A DNA stretch of 64,000 nucleotides, from assembly GCF_051304405.1 (NCBI RefSeq), contig NZ_JBPPGG010000001.1, positions 992,001-1,056,000 on the forward strand. The letters are read 5' to 3'. The position numbers and the translations under genes were made by a program. Under the pieces are notes generated by a model. The model was not told the DNA's origin. It did no database searches and saw nothing but the letters and a program-made list of their open reading frames with translations. Numbering within the stretch: position 1 is the first letter of the stretch; each line of letters starts with the position of its first letter. Below, piece by piece: positions 8,379 through 17,242 of this stretch. The stretch comes from Pedomonas sp051304405 (GTDB lineage Bacteria > Pseudomonadota > Alphaproteobacteria > Sphingomonadales > Sphingomonadaceae).

Positions 8379-9466
8379 CGGCGGACGCCCTCCTGGCGGT
8401 CGACCGGGCGGTCGACGAGCTGCGGCGGGGCCGCCCCGTCGTGGTGACGGACGGCACGACGCGCCTCGCCGCCATGGCGCTGGACCTTGCCACCGACGAC
8501 ACCGTCGCCGCCTTCGAGGCCCGCGCCGGGGGCACCGCCCATCTGCTCATCAGCGGCCGCCGCGCGCAGGTGCTCAAGATCACCGGTGATGCCCGCGCCG
8601 CCGGCCATCAGGTGGTGATGATCGAGCGCGAGCCCCGCGCCGACCTCGGCTTTTTGCTCAGCGTCGCCGACCCGGTGGAGGATCTGGCCGCGCCGCTCAA
8701 GGGGCCGTTCCGCCCGCTGGCGATGGGCGCGCACGAAACCGCCGGGCAGGCCGCCATCGAGCTGGCCAAGGCCGCCCGCCTGCTGCCCGCCTGTCTCGTC
8801 GTCCTCAACCCGGCGGCGCAGCCGGACTGGATCGAGGTCACCGCCCCGTCCGTACTGGGCTATGCGGAGGCCCGCGCCGCCCGCCTCAGGATCGTGGCGC
8901 AGGCCCGCGTGCCGCTGGAGGACGCGGAGAACGCCCGCATCGTCGCCTTCCGCGCCGACGATGGCGCGCTCGAACATCTGGCCATCGTCATCGGCGAGCC
9001 GTGCCGGCACGAGCCGGTGCTGACGCGCCTCCACTCCGAATGCTTCACCGGCGACCTGCTCGCCTCCCTCAAGTGCGACTGCGGCCCCCAGCTGCGCGGC
9101 GCGCTCAAGGCGATCTCGGAGCACGGCGCGGGCGTGCTGCTCTATCTGGCGCAGGAGGGGCGGGGCATCGGCCTCATCAACAAGCTGCGCGCCTACGCGC
9201 TTCAGGATCAGGGCTTCGACACGGTGGACGCCAACCACCGCCTCGGCTTCGAGACGGACGAGCGCGCCTTCTGGCCCGCCGCGCGCATGCTCACCCTCCT
9301 GGGCTTCACCGCCGTGCGGCTGATGACCAACAACCCGCAGAAGGTGGCGGGGCTTGAAGCCTGCGGCATCCGGGTGGCGGAGCGGGTGCCGCACAAGTTC
9401 CCCTCCAACCCGCACAACGCGGGCTACCTGCGCACCAAGCAGCAGCGCACCGGGCACCTGCTGTAA
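8375..9466 (+). CDS. ribA: GTP cyclohydrolase II with a degenerate N-terminal RibB-like domain
   Basis: A 363-residue protein. The C-terminal half (from ~residue 190) is a complete GTP cyclohydrolase II: zinc ligands C223, C234 and C236 in SECFTGDLLASLKCDCG, then EGRGIGLINKLRAY and MTNNPQK. This enzyme starts riboflavin synthesis from GTP. The N-terminal half aligns with DHBP synthase, but at the place of the acidic DDExRENEGD loop it reads TDGTTRLAAMAL, so the DHBP synthase activity is probably lost. It starts with GTG inside the xth stop (GTGA). Confidence 0.93.
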   Translation: MTADALLAVDRAVDELRRGRPVVVTDGTTRLAAMALDLATDDTVAAFEARAGGTAHLLISGRRAQVLKITGDARAAGHQVVMIEREPRADLGFLLSVADPVEDLAAPLKGPFRPLAMGAHETAGQAAIELAKAARLLPACLVVLNPAAQPDWIEVTAPSVLGYAEARAARLRIVAQARVPLEDAENARIVAFRADDGALEHLAIVIGEPCRHEPVLTRLHSECFTGDLLASLKCDCGPQLRGALKAISEHGAGVLLYLAQEGRGIGLINKLRAYALQDQGFDTVDANHRLGFETDERAFWPAARMLTLLGFTAVRLMTNNPQKVAGLEACGIRVAERVPHKFPSNPHNAGYLRTKQQRTGHLL

Positions 9467-9650
9467 CGGCGCCTGTCGCGCCGCGCGGCCGCCAACCCGG
9501 CAACTCCTGTCGGCCGCCCGCCGCCCGCACAGGGCAAACTCTGCCGGGCCGGCCCTGCCTCCGGCCCGCCACTACCGGCCAACCCCTTGAAATCGCGGAA
9601 TTCCGCCAACTGGCACGGAGCTTGCTGGTCATCTGCCCGAGGAGACTGCC
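9467..9650. other. Intergenic region between ribA and a hypothetical gene
   Basis: Mostly very GC-rich and without a gene; its last 40 bp hold a sigma-54 promoter and a ribosome site for the downstream gene. Confidence 0.6.
9611..9626 (+). promoter_or_regulatory. Sigma-54 (RpoN) promoter upstream of the hypothetical gene at 9651
   Basis: The sequence TGGCACGGAGCTTGCT matches the -24/-12 consensus TGGCACG-N4-TTGCW at every defined position, with exactly 10 bp between GG and GC. The predicted start of transcription is near 9637, leaving a leader of about 14 nt that still contains the GAGGAG ribosome site. Confidence 0.7.
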
Positions 9651-10475
9651 ATGCCTGCCACCCGCGTTGACCTGCTGATGCCCCACATGCGCCAGGGCCC
9701 GGCGTCCACCATCCGGGTCGAGGCCGACGCACACCGCAACAACACGTCGCTGTTCGGCGAGCTGGTGGATACGGTCAATCCGCTCCAGCATGTGCCGGTC
9801 GTCTCGCAGGCGTACCGGGCAGTCACCAAGGACAAGATCTCCGACGGCGCCAAATTCGCGGGCCACGTGGGGCTGGGCGCGGCCGTCGCCGGGCCCGTGG
9901 GCGCGGCGGTGGGCGTCGGCGTCTATCTCATCGAGGGCCTGTTCGGCGCGCTGTTCGGCGGATCGAAGGGCAAGAAGGGCGGCGAGGATCTGGTGCAGGC
10001 GGGGAACGTCAAATCCGGCCCCACCGCCTTCAACGGCGATCAGGCGATCCATGCGGGCAAGACCCGCCCGGGCCTGCACCCCGCCGCAACACAATCGCCG
10101 AAGGGCGCGCAAGCCCCAAAGGACGCGCAAGCCCCCGTGGCAACCGGAGCGGCCAGCAGCCCGGCCCGGCCTGTCGCGCTGCCGGGCTCCGCGCCCGTCG
10201 AAATGAGCTCCGACCAGTTCGCCGCGCTCATGACCGCCTTTGGCGCCTCCGCGCCCGCGGCGATGCCCGCCCCGGCGCGCGGCAGCGAGGAGCGCCAGAA
10301 CGAACGCCCGAACGAACGCCGGGCCGAGCGCCTGAACGAGCGCCTGCCCGAGCGCCCGCACCCGGTCGCGACTGCCCCTGCGCCTGCCATGGGCGACGCG
10401 GATTTCGCCGCCCGCATGGCCGCCAACCTGGACAAGCTGGACGCCCTCAAGCGCAGCCAGCAGCAGGGTCAGTAA
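9651..10475 (+). CDS. Hypothetical protein with glycine-rich hydrophobic segment, sigma-54 controlled
   Basis: A 274-residue protein of unknown function. Residues ~40-62 (LVDTVNPLQHVPVVSQAYRAV) resemble a motif I recall from uncharacterised alphaproteobacterial proteins. It is followed by an Ala/Gly/Val-rich segment (~70-100) that could insert in or lie against a membrane. The middle is Pro/Ala-rich, then comes a charged stretch of repeating xER units (residues ~218-240) and a short C-terminal helix. GAGGAG lies 6 bp before the ATG. The upstream sigma-54 promoter suggests control with flagellar or nitrogen-regulated genes; flagellar is my preferred inference. Confidence 0.7.
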   Translation: MPATRVDLLMPHMRQGPASTIRVEADAHRNNTSLFGELVDTVNPLQHVPVVSQAYRAVTKDKISDGAKFAGHVGLGAAVAGPVGAAVGVGVYLIEGLFGALFGGSKGKKGGEDLVQAGNVKSGPTAFNGDQAIHAGKTRPGLHPAATQSPKGAQAPKDAQAPVATGAASSPARPVALPGSAPVEMSSDQFAALMTAFGASAPAAMPAPARGSEERQNERPNERRAERLNERLPERPHPVATAPAPAMGDADFAARMAANLDKLDALKRSQQQGQ

Positions 10476-10564
10476 CGCCCGGCCGCGCCGCGCCTGTGGC
10501 CATGAGGGCGGGCCCGCGATAACATCGCCCACCCTCGCCGCTGGAGAAAGGCATCCGCCCGGAC

Positions 10565-11089
10565 ATGGTTGACCGACTGATTGTGGAAACCGCAGCCGGC
10601 GTGCTGCACTGGGGCAAGCAATCCACCCCCTGCGCCATCGGCAAGGGCGGGGCAAAACCGGCGGCGGACAAGCGGGAAGGGGACGGCGCAACCCCGCTTG
10701 GCACCTATCCGCTGCGCTGGGTCTACTACCGCCCCGACCGGGTGCCGCCGCCGGCCACCGATCTTCCCATCCGCGGCCTCTGCCGCCGCGACGGCTGGTG
10801 CGACGACCCGGCCCACCCGGCCTACAACCGGCCCATCCTGCTGCCGTGCGACGCCAGCGCCGAGTCCCTGTGGCGCGAGGACGGGCTCTACGACCTCATC
10901 GTCGTGCTCGGCCACAACGACGCGCCCGCCACGCCCGGCCTCGGCAGCGCCATCTACCTCCACTGCTGCAAATACGACGACACAGGCGCCATGAAGCCCA
11001 CCCTCGGCTGCATCGCCGTGCCCCGCGCCACGCTCGCCGAAATCCTGAAAACCTGCACACCCCAGACGGTGATCGAGATCCGGGAGTAG
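10565..11089 (+). CDS. L,D-transpeptidase (YkuD/ErfK-like) family protein
   Basis: A 174-residue protein with the YkuD-type core. It contains KREGDGATPLGTYPL, an AIYLHCC histidine strand and the catalytic TLGCIAV motif (the family pattern is S/T-x-GC-x-R/V). Family members cross-link peptidoglycan 3-3 or attach lipoproteins. No signal peptide is visible, which is common in this short subfamily, so the place of action is uncertain. It ends at repeat element D, convergent with yggS. Confidence 0.85.
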   Translation: MVDRLIVETAAGVLHWGKQSTPCAIGKGGAKPAADKREGDGATPLGTYPLRWVYYRPDRVPPPATDLPIRGLCRRDGWCDDPAHPAYNRPILLPCDASAESLWREDGLYDLIVVLGHNDAPATPGLGSAIYLHCCKYDDTGAMKPTLGCIAVPRATLAEILKTCTPQTVIEIRE

Positions 11090-11113
11090 GTTTTTGCAGG
11101 GGTCTTTTTTTTT

Positions 11114-11278
11114 GCAGAGGGTCTCGGACCCTCTGCACTCCCTGCCTTTATCGGCCGCGTGATCCGTGCGCGCTTTCGTGAGGCGCGGCCTGATGATCCC
11201 TTGAAGACACAGGGCCGCGACGGTCATCACCGGCACGGCCCTGAAAACGAACGGGGTGCAGGGGTCCGGGACCCCTGC
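11114..11278. repeat. Palindromic intergenic repeat, element D (paired)
   Basis: Left hairpin 11114-11136 (GCAGAGGGTC...GACCCTCTGC) follows a long T-run that is itself preceded by a second GCAGGGGTC half-arm (11096-11104). Two internal GGCCGCG/CGCGGCC-type modules follow, then right hairpin 11258-11278. It lies between two convergent genes. Confidence 0.87.
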
Positions 11279-11314
11279 AACAAACCCTCAAAAAATCCCT
11301 GTAAATCCAACCCG

Positions 11315-11995
11315 TCAGCGCGCGCCGAACAGGGCGGTGCCGATGCGGACTTCGGTTGCGCCGAGGGTAATTGCTGTCTCGAAATCGCCGGACATGCCCA
11401 TGGAAAGGCGGGGCAGGCCGTGGCGCCGGGCGAGCTTGGCGAGCAGGGCGAAGTAGGGGGCGGGTTCCTTGTCGACCGGCGGCACGCACATCAGGCCGAC
11501 CACCGGCAGGTTCAGCGCCCGGGTCTCCTCCAGCAGCGCGGGCAGGGCATCGAGGGCGACGCCGCCCTTCTGGTCCTCCTGCCCGATGTTCACCTGCACG
11601 TAGCAGGCGGGCCGCCTGCCGGTCTTCTCCATCGCCCGGGCGAGCGCCTGCGCCAGCGAGGAGCGGTCCAGGCTGTGGATGACGTCGAACAGCGTGACCG
11701 CATCGACCGCCTTGTTGGACTGGAGCTGGCCGACCAGGTGCAGCTCCACATCCGGGTATTTCTCCCGCAGCGCGGGCCACTTGGCCTGCGCCTCCTGCAC
11801 CCGGTTCTCGCCGAACAGGCGCTGACCGGCCGCCAGCAGCGGCTCGATGGCCTCGGGCCCGAACGTCTTGGAGACGGCGATGAGGCGCGTCTCCTCCGGC
11901 TTGCGGTCGGCGAGGCGCGCGGCCTTCGCCATCCGGTCGCGGATGTCGGCAAGCCGCCGGGCGGCATCCTGAAGAAGCGTGTCTGTGGTATCCAT
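11315..11995 (-). CDS. YggS/PLPBP family pyridoxal-phosphate homeostasis protein
   Basis: A 226-residue single-domain alanine-racemase-fold protein. It has the PLP lysine in LIAVSKTF, then GENRVQEAQAKW, HLVGQLQSNKA and the C-terminal LSMGMSGDFETAITLGATEVRIGTALFG. These proteins bind PLP and control vitamin B6 and amino-acid balance rather than acting as racemases. ATG 11995 has AAGG upstream and the usual N-terminus; an upstream in-frame extension to 12034 is unlikely. It is divergent from the ThiE-like gene. Confidence 0.93.
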   Translation of the reverse strand: MDTTDTLLQDAARRLADIRDRMAKAARLADRKPEETRLIAVSKTFGPEAIEPLLAAGQRLFGENRVQEAQAKWPALREKYPDVELHLVGQLQSNKAVDAVTLFDVIHSLDRSSLAQALARAMEKTGRRPACYVQVNIGQEDQKGGVALDALPALLEETRALNLPVVGLMCVPPVDKEPAPYFALLAKLARRHGLPRLSMGMSGDFETAITLGATEVRIGTALFGAR

Positions 11996-12033
11996 GGCCT
12001 TGCGGTGTATAGAGGGAGAATCGCGAGCCGCCA

Positions 12034-12603
12034 ATGACTTCCAGATCCCGCATCCTTCCCCGACGATGGTTCTTCACCGACAGCCGGTTGGGCGATGCGG
12101 TGCGGGAGGCAATCGCGCGGCTGCCAAAGGATGTGGGGGTGATCGTGCGGGTTCCAAGCCTGACGCGGGACCGGGACCTGGCGCGGCGCCTCGTTGCCGC
12201 CTGCCGCAGGCGCGGACTCGTCGTCCTGCTCGCCGGGCCGCCGGCCCTCGCGCTCCGGCTGGGGGCGGACGGCGCGCACCTGCCCGAGCGGGAGGCGCGC
12301 CGGGGCAGCGGCCGCCGCCCGAAGGCGGGGTTCCGCCTCACCGCCGCCGCCCATTCCCGCGCCGCGCTTGTCCGCGCCGGGCGGCTGGGGGTGGACGGGG
12401 CGTTTCTCTCCCCCGTGTTCCCCACCCGCAGCCACCCGGGCGCGCGCACGCTGGGGCCCTGCCGCTTCGGCCTGCTGACGCGGGGCTTGAGACCCGCGCT
12501 GCCGGTGCTGGCGCTGGGGGGCATGGACGCCCGCGCCGCCCGGCGCCTTGCCCCGCTGCGGCCTTACGGCTGGGGCGCGATCGACGCCTGGGTGAGGGGC
12601 TGA
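12034..12603 (+). CDS. Short thiamine-phosphate-synthase-like (ThiE-fold) protein
   Basis: A 189-residue TIM-barrel protein related to ThiE, with LGADGAHLPE, VDGAFLSPVFPTRSHPGARTLG and VLALGGMDARAARRL, which correspond to ThiE's substrate and phosphate loops. It is shorter than typical ThiE (about 210), very Arg-rich, and has TRSHPGA where ThiE usually has TxTK. It may be a TenI-like or divergent member rather than a true thiamine-phosphate synthase. No other thiamine gene is nearby and it begins 38 bp from the divergent yggS start. Confidence 0.7.
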   Translation: MTSRSRILPRRWFFTDSRLGDAVREAIARLPKDVGVIVRVPSLTRDRDLARRLVAACRRRGLVVLLAGPPALALRLGADGAHLPEREARRGSGRRPKAGFRLTAAAHSRAALVRAGRLGVDGAFLSPVFPTRSHPGARTLGPCRFGLLTRGLRPALPVLALGGMDARAARRLAPLRPYGWGAIDAWVRG

Positions 12604-12650
12604 GCGCCCCCGGTCCTTCACGGACGCGCTGCCCGGACGCCGCGCACGCG

Positions 12651-12680
12651 AAAACAGCGGGGAAACCACCGTCTCCCCGC
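12651..12680 (-). terminator. Probable terminator of the beta-barrel protein gene
   Basis: On the minus strand GCGGGGA pairs with TCCCCGC over a short loop and is followed by TGTTTTCG. It lies about 60 bp after the stop of the gene at 12739-13497. Confidence 0.5.
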
Positions 12681-12738
12681 CGCTTCATAGTCCGTAAGGC
12701 TGAAACCTGGCGCCTGGGTTCGATCCGACCGGGCCGGA

Positions 12739-13497
12739 TCAGAACTTCAGGTTGGTGCCGACGTAGACCGAGCCGCTGGCCTGATCGCCTTCGCCGATGC
12801 GCAGCTCTTCGCGCGGCGAGACAACCTGATACTTGATGCCGCCGGTCAGGCTGAGGCGCGGCGTCAGCAGGTAGGCACCGCCCAGCTCCACGCTGTAGCT
12901 CTTGTCCACGCCCAGCGCGGTAGCGGATTTGTCGTCGCTGTAGCGCTCGCCGGCGACCTGGAGGGTCGTCTTCCAGTCCTTGCCCCGGTAGGACAGGCCC
13001 AGATCCATGCCCCGGCTGCCGTTCAGGTGCGCATCCTCCACCCGGGTGTAGCCAGCCTCCACCGAGAAGCCGCGATACGCCACCGACAGGCCGACGTTGT
13101 AGCCGGACACGTCGATGCCCGCCGCTGCCTTTTCCGCTTCCTGATCGGTGATGTTGAGGGTGCGGGTGGTCACGCCGACGCTGAGCGCCTTGCGATCGTT
13201 GGCCTTGCCGGACGGCGTGAACAGGAACGTGCGCTCCGCCGATTTGGCCTTGCCATTGGCGCGCAGCGGCGCCACCACGGAACGGGCGGATTGCTTGGTT
13301 TCCAGAAGCGACGGCGTCAACGCCCCCGGGCTCTTGGGATCGAGCGTGGTGACGGAGCCCATGTCGCGGAAATACAGGTAACCGGAGTCGGAATCGGCAT
13401 TCTGCCGCGCCGTGTCCTGACGCGCGGACTCGGCAGCCGCAGCCGAAGTGGCCGCCACTGCGAGAGCCAACGTCAATACTCGTGCGAACGCCGTCAT
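12739..13497 (-). CDS. Small outer-membrane beta-barrel (porin-like) protein
   Basis: A 252-residue exported protein with a signal peptide (FARVLTLALAVAATSAAAA). From about residue 110, alternating strands read like a beta-barrel: YNVGLSVAYRGFSVEAGYTRV, MDLGLSYRGKDWKTTLQVAG, YSVELGGAYLLTPRLSLTGGIKYQ. It ends in a terminal Phe strand (VYVGTNLKF), the BAM signal for outer-membrane insertion. The barrel is small and the specificity unknown. AGAGGA lies upstream of the ATG at 13497. Confidence 0.75.
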   Translation of the reverse strand: MTAFARVLTLALAVAATSAAAAESARQDTARQNADSDSGYLYFRDMGSVTTLDPKSPGALTPSLLETKQSARSVVAPLRANGKAKSAERTFLFTPSGKANDRKALSVGVTTRTLNITDQEAEKAAAGIDVSGYNVGLSVAYRGFSVEAGYTRVEDAHLNGSRGMDLGLSYRGKDWKTTLQVAGERYSDDKSATALGVDKSYSVELGGAYLLTPRLSLTGGIKYQVVSPREELRIGEGDQASGSVYVGTNLKF

Positions 13498-13725
13498 TGT
13501 CCTCTGGTCCAATTTTTTTCCAGATATGACTACAGAAACTCTTGTTTTCCAGCAATTCTTCCGTCAGCCCGGACATTCCCTGGCGGAATGGGACGAAACT
13601 GTGGCGACGAATCCACAAACCTTATCCATTCAGGGGCGTGACGGGCCTTGGCCCGGCCCGGTACGCGTGTCTATAAGAGAGCAAGTCTCGCGGGGACAGG
13701 GTTCCCGAGTCGAATGAGGAAAACT

Positions 13726-14166
13726 ATGACACTGCTCGTGCGGATAGGCTTGGGTTTGGGTGCAGCGCTCGGTCTGGCTGCCTGCGGCGGCGGCAACCAC
13801 CCGGCGCCCGCGAAGTTGCCGCCCGCGAAGGTGACGACGCTCAGCATCAACACCTACCTGTGGCGCGCGGCGCTGGACGTGCTGTCGTTCATGCCCACAA
13901 CCCAGGTGGATGCGGACAGCGGCGTCATTCTCACCGACTGGCAAGTCAACCCCAAGGCTCCCACCGAACGTTTCCGCGTCTCCGCCTATGTGCTGGACCG
14001 CGACCTGCGCGCCGACGCCGTGAAGGTGGCGGTGCATCGCCAGGTGCAGCAGAACGGCGCCTGGGTGGATGCCCCGGTTCAGGCCGGCACCGTCCAGAAG
14101 CTGGAAGACGCCATTCTCACCCGCGCCCGCCAGATCCGGCAGGGCACGGTTGGCTCGTCGAAGTAA
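13726..14166 (+). CDS. DUF3576 domain lipoprotein
   Basis: A 146-residue lipoprotein with signal peptide and lipobox LAAC (Cys near residue 20). The DUF3576 core follows: NTYLWRAALDVLSFMP, then GVILTDWQVNPKAPTERFRVSAYVLDRDLRADAVKV. The family is widespread in Alphaproteobacteria and of unknown function, likely envelope-related. ATG 13726 follows GAGGA at good spacing; ATG 13714 is an alternative. It is 23 bp from leuS, the same order seen in many relatives, next to lptE. Confidence 0.87.
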   Translation: MTLLVRIGLGLGAALGLAACGGGNHPAPAKLPPAKVTTLSINTYLWRAALDVLSFMPTTQVDADSGVILTDWQVNPKAPTERFRVSAYVLDRDLRADAVKVAVHRQVQQNGAWVDAPVQAGTVQKLEDAILTRARQIRQGTVGSSK

Positions 14167-14189
14167 CCGTACAGAACTGATTCAGGTCC

Positions 14190-16745
14190 ATGACTCGCTA
14201 TAATCCGAAGGCCGCGGAGGCCAAGTGGCAGCGCATTTGGGAAGAGCGCAAGACCTTCCAGGCGCACGACCAGTCCGGCAAGCCCAAGGCCTACGTGCTT
14301 GAGATGTTCCCCTATCCCTCGGGGCGCATCCACATCGGCCATGTGCGCAACTACACCATGGGCGACGTGATCGCCCGGTTCCGCCGCGCGCAGGGGTACG
14401 AGGTGCTGCACCCCATGGGCTGGGACGCCTTCGGCATGCCCGCCGAGAACGCCGCCTTCGAGAAGAAGGTGCACCCGGCGAACTGGACCTACGCCAACAT
14501 CGCCACCATGCGCGACCAGCTGAAGCTGCTGGGCTTCGCCATCGACTGGTCCCGCGAGTTCGCCACCTGCGATCCCGAATACTATGGGCAGGAGCAGGCG
14601 CTGTTCCTCGACCTGTTCAACGCCGGGCTGGTCTATCGCAAGGAAAGCTGGGTCAACTGGGACCCGGTGGACCACACCGTGCTCGCCAACGAGCAGGTGA
14701 TCGACGGCCGCGGCTGGCGCTCGGGGGCGCTGGTGGAGCGGCGCAAGCTGAGCCAGTGGTTCTTCAAGATCACCGACTTCTCCGAGGATCTGCTGGAAGG
14801 GCTGAAAACGCTCGACCAGTGGCCGGAGAAGGTGCGCCTGATGCAGGAGAACTGGATCGGCAAGTCGACCGGTCTCAAGTTCCGCTTCCAGGTGAGCCAG
14901 CCCGCGCCGGTGGAGACCATCGAGGTGTTCACCACCCGGCCGGACACCCTGTTCGGCGCCAGCTTCTGCGCCATCGCCATCGACCACCCGCTGGCCGAGG
15001 CGCTGGTGCGGGACAACCCGGAAGCCGCCGCCTTCGTGGCGGAGTGCCGCAAGTCCGGCACCTCCACGGCCGATCTGGAAACCGCCGAGAAGCTGGGCTT
15101 CGATACCGGCATCCGCGTCAGGCACCCGCTCGATCCGAACTGGGAGCTGCCGGTCTACATCGCCAACTTCGTGCTGATGGAATACGGCACCGGCGCCATC
15201 TTCGGCTGCCCGGCGCACGACCAGCGCGACCTGGACTTCGCCCGCAAGTATAACCTGCCGGTAACGCCCGTGGTGGTGCCGGAAGGCGCCGACCCGGCCG
15301 AATTCGCGGTGGCGGACGAGGCCTACACGGGCCCGGGCCGCCTCGCCAACTCCCGCTTCCTCGATGGCCTCGGCGTGGACGAGGCCAAGAAGGCTGTCAT
15401 CAGCCGCGCCGAAAGCGAGGGCTGGGGCGAGGGCACCACCACCTACCGCCTGCGCGACTGGGGCATCTCCCGCCAGCGCTACTGGGGCACGCCCATCCCC
15501 ATCATCCACTGCGAGAGCTGCGGCCCGGTCGGCGTGCCGAAGGACCAGCTGCCGGTGAAGCTGCCGGAGGACGTGACCTTCGACGTGCCGGGCAACCCGC
15601 TCGACCGTCACCCCACCTGGAAGCACGTCAACTGCCCCACGTGCGGCAAGCCCGCCGTGCGCGAGACCGACACGCTCGACACCTTCGTCGACAGCTCCTG
15701 GTATTTCGTGCGCTTCGCCAGCCAGCCCAAGGACCAGCCGTTCGACAAGGGGACGGCGGAGTGGTGGCTGCCGGTGGACCAGTATATCGGCGGCGTCGAG
15801 CACGCCATTCTGCACCTGCTCTACAGCCGCTTCTTCATCCGCGCGCTGAACCGGGTGGGCCGCATCGACATCACCGAGCCGTTCCGGGGCCTGTTCACCC
15901 AGGGCATGGTGACCCACGAGACCTACAAGTCGCTGGACGGCCGCTGGCTTGAGCCGGGGCAGGTGGAGCGGCGCGACGACGGCGTCTTCGAGAAGGAAAC
16001 CGGCCTTGCCGTGACGGTGGGCCGCTCCGAGAAGATGAGCAAGTCGAAGAAGAACACCGTGGATCCCACGGTGATCGTGGACCAGTACGGCGCGGACGCC
16101 GTGCGCTGGTTCATGCTCTCCGACAGCCCGCCGGAGCGCGACCTTTCCTGGACCGAGGCCGGCATCGAGGGCGCCTGGCGCTTCGCCAACCGGGTGTGGC
16201 GTCTGGTCGCCGAAAGCTGGCCGCAGGTCTCGGGCGCAACCGAGCCCGCCGACAACGCCGCGGCGAAGAAGCTGCGTCAGGCCACCCACAAGGCCATCGA
16301 CGGCGTCACCGCCGACATCGCCGCCCTGCACTTCAACAAGGCCGTGGCGCGGCTCTACGAGTTCGTGAACACGCTCTCGGCCGCGAAGGACGATGAAAGC
16401 CTCGCCTTCGCCCGCCGCGAGGGCCTGATCGCGCTCGTCCAGATGGTCGCCCCCATGATGCCGCACCTGGCCGAGGAGGCCTGGGCCTTCATGGGCTTCG
16501 AGACGCTGGTGGCGGAAGCGCCCTGGCCCAAGGCCGACCCCGCCCTGCTGGTGGCCGACGAGGTCACCGTCGCGGTGCAGGTGAACGGCAAGCTCCGCGA
16601 CACGCTGACCGTGGCCAAGGGCACGGACAAGGCCGCGCTGGAAGCCGCCGCCCTCGCGTCGGAGAAGGTGCAGCGGGCCCTGAACGGCGCTGCCCTGCGC
16701 AAGGTCATCGTGGTGCCCGATCGGCTGGTCAATCTGGTGATCTGA
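14190..16745 (+). CDS. leuS: Leucyl-tRNA synthetase
   Basis: An 851-residue class I synthetase of bacterial LeuRS type. It has HIGH at residues 48-51, the editing domain (~220-410) with the TTRPDTLFGA region, the DSSWYFVRF segment, KMSKS at 615-619 and an anticodon-binding C-terminus. It charges tRNA-Leu. The length is normal. Its stop overlaps the ATG of lptE (TGATG), so leuS, lptE and holA form an operon, a conserved alphaproteobacterial arrangement. Confidence 0.98.
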   Translation: MTRYNPKAAEAKWQRIWEERKTFQAHDQSGKPKAYVLEMFPYPSGRIHIGHVRNYTMGDVIARFRRAQGYEVLHPMGWDAFGMPAENAAFEKKVHPANWTYANIATMRDQLKLLGFAIDWSREFATCDPEYYGQEQALFLDLFNAGLVYRKESWVNWDPVDHTVLANEQVIDGRGWRSGALVERRKLSQWFFKITDFSEDLLEGLKTLDQWPEKVRLMQENWIGKSTGLKFRFQVSQPAPVETIEVFTTRPDTLFGASFCAIAIDHPLAEALVRDNPEAAAFVAECRKSGTSTADLETAEKLGFDTGIRVRHPLDPNWELPVYIANFVLMEYGTGAIFGCPAHDQRDLDFARKYNLPVTPVVVPEGADPAEFAVADEAYTGPGRLANSRFLDGLGVDEAKKAVISRAESEGWGEGTTTYRLRDWGISRQRYWGTPIPIIHCESCGPVGVPKDQLPVKLPEDVTFDVPGNPLDRHPTWKHVNCPTCGKPAVRETDTLDTFVDSSWYFVRFASQPKDQPFDKGTAEWWLPVDQYIGGVEHAILHLLYSRFFIRALNRVGRIDITEPFRGLFTQGMVTHETYKSLDGRWLEPGQVERRDDGVFEKETGLAVTVGRSEKMSKSKKNTVDPTVIVDQYGADAVRWFMLSDSPPERDLSWTEAGIEGAWRFANRVWRLVAESWPQVSGATEPADNAAAKKLRQATHKAIDGVTADIAALHFNKAVARLYEFVNTLSAAKDDESLAFARREGLIALVQMVAPMMPHLAEEAWAFMGFETLVAEAPWPKADPALLVADEVTVAVQVNGKLRDTLTVAKGTDKAALEAAALASEKVQRALNGAALRKVIVVPDRLVNLVI

Positions 16746-17242
16746 TGCGCGCGCTCGCCCTCCCTCTGCTGCTGATCGGTCTCGGCCTGCCGCTGGCGGG
16801 CTGCGGCCTCCAACCCATCTACGCGGAGGGACGCGAGGGCGTCGCCGCCGAGCAGCTCTCCCTGGTCGCTGTGAGCCCGATCGCGGATCGCAGCGGCCAG
16901 ATGCTGCGCGAGGAACTGTTGCGTCAGATCCAGCCCCAGGGCACGCCCGCCTACCGGCTGGACGTGACGCTTCAGGAGCGTATCGAGGGCTTCGGTATCC
17001 GCGGCGACGAATCCGTCGCCCGCGAACGCGTCTCCCTCACCGCCACCTACCGGCTGGTGAACGTGGAGACCGACGAGATCGTGCTGGAAGACGTGGCCCG
17101 GTCCGACGCCGGCATTGACGTGGTGCGCAGCGAATACGCGGTGGTCGCCGCCGAGCGCACCGCGTTCGAGCGCAACACCCGGGCCATCGCCAGCCGCATC
17201 ATCACCCGTCTGGCGCTCTATTTCCGCACCCAGAGCCAGTGA
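16745..17242 (+). CDS. lptE: LPS-assembly lipoprotein LptE
   Basis: A 165-residue lipoprotein with signal sequence and lipobox LAGC (Cys ~20), followed by GLQPIYAEG, the typical LptE (RlpB) start. LptE plugs the LptD barrel that inserts lipopolysaccharide in the outer membrane. Placement between leuS and holA, with overlaps on both sides, supports the call strongly, because short LptE sequences are divergent. Confidence 0.9.
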   Translation: MRALALPLLLIGLGLPLAGCGLQPIYAEGREGVAAEQLSLVAVSPIADRSGQMLREELLRQIQPQGTPAYRLDVTLQERIEGFGIRGDESVARERVSLTATYRLVNVETDEIVLEDVARSDAGIDVVRSEYAVVAAERTAFERNTRAIASRIITRLALYFRTQSQ

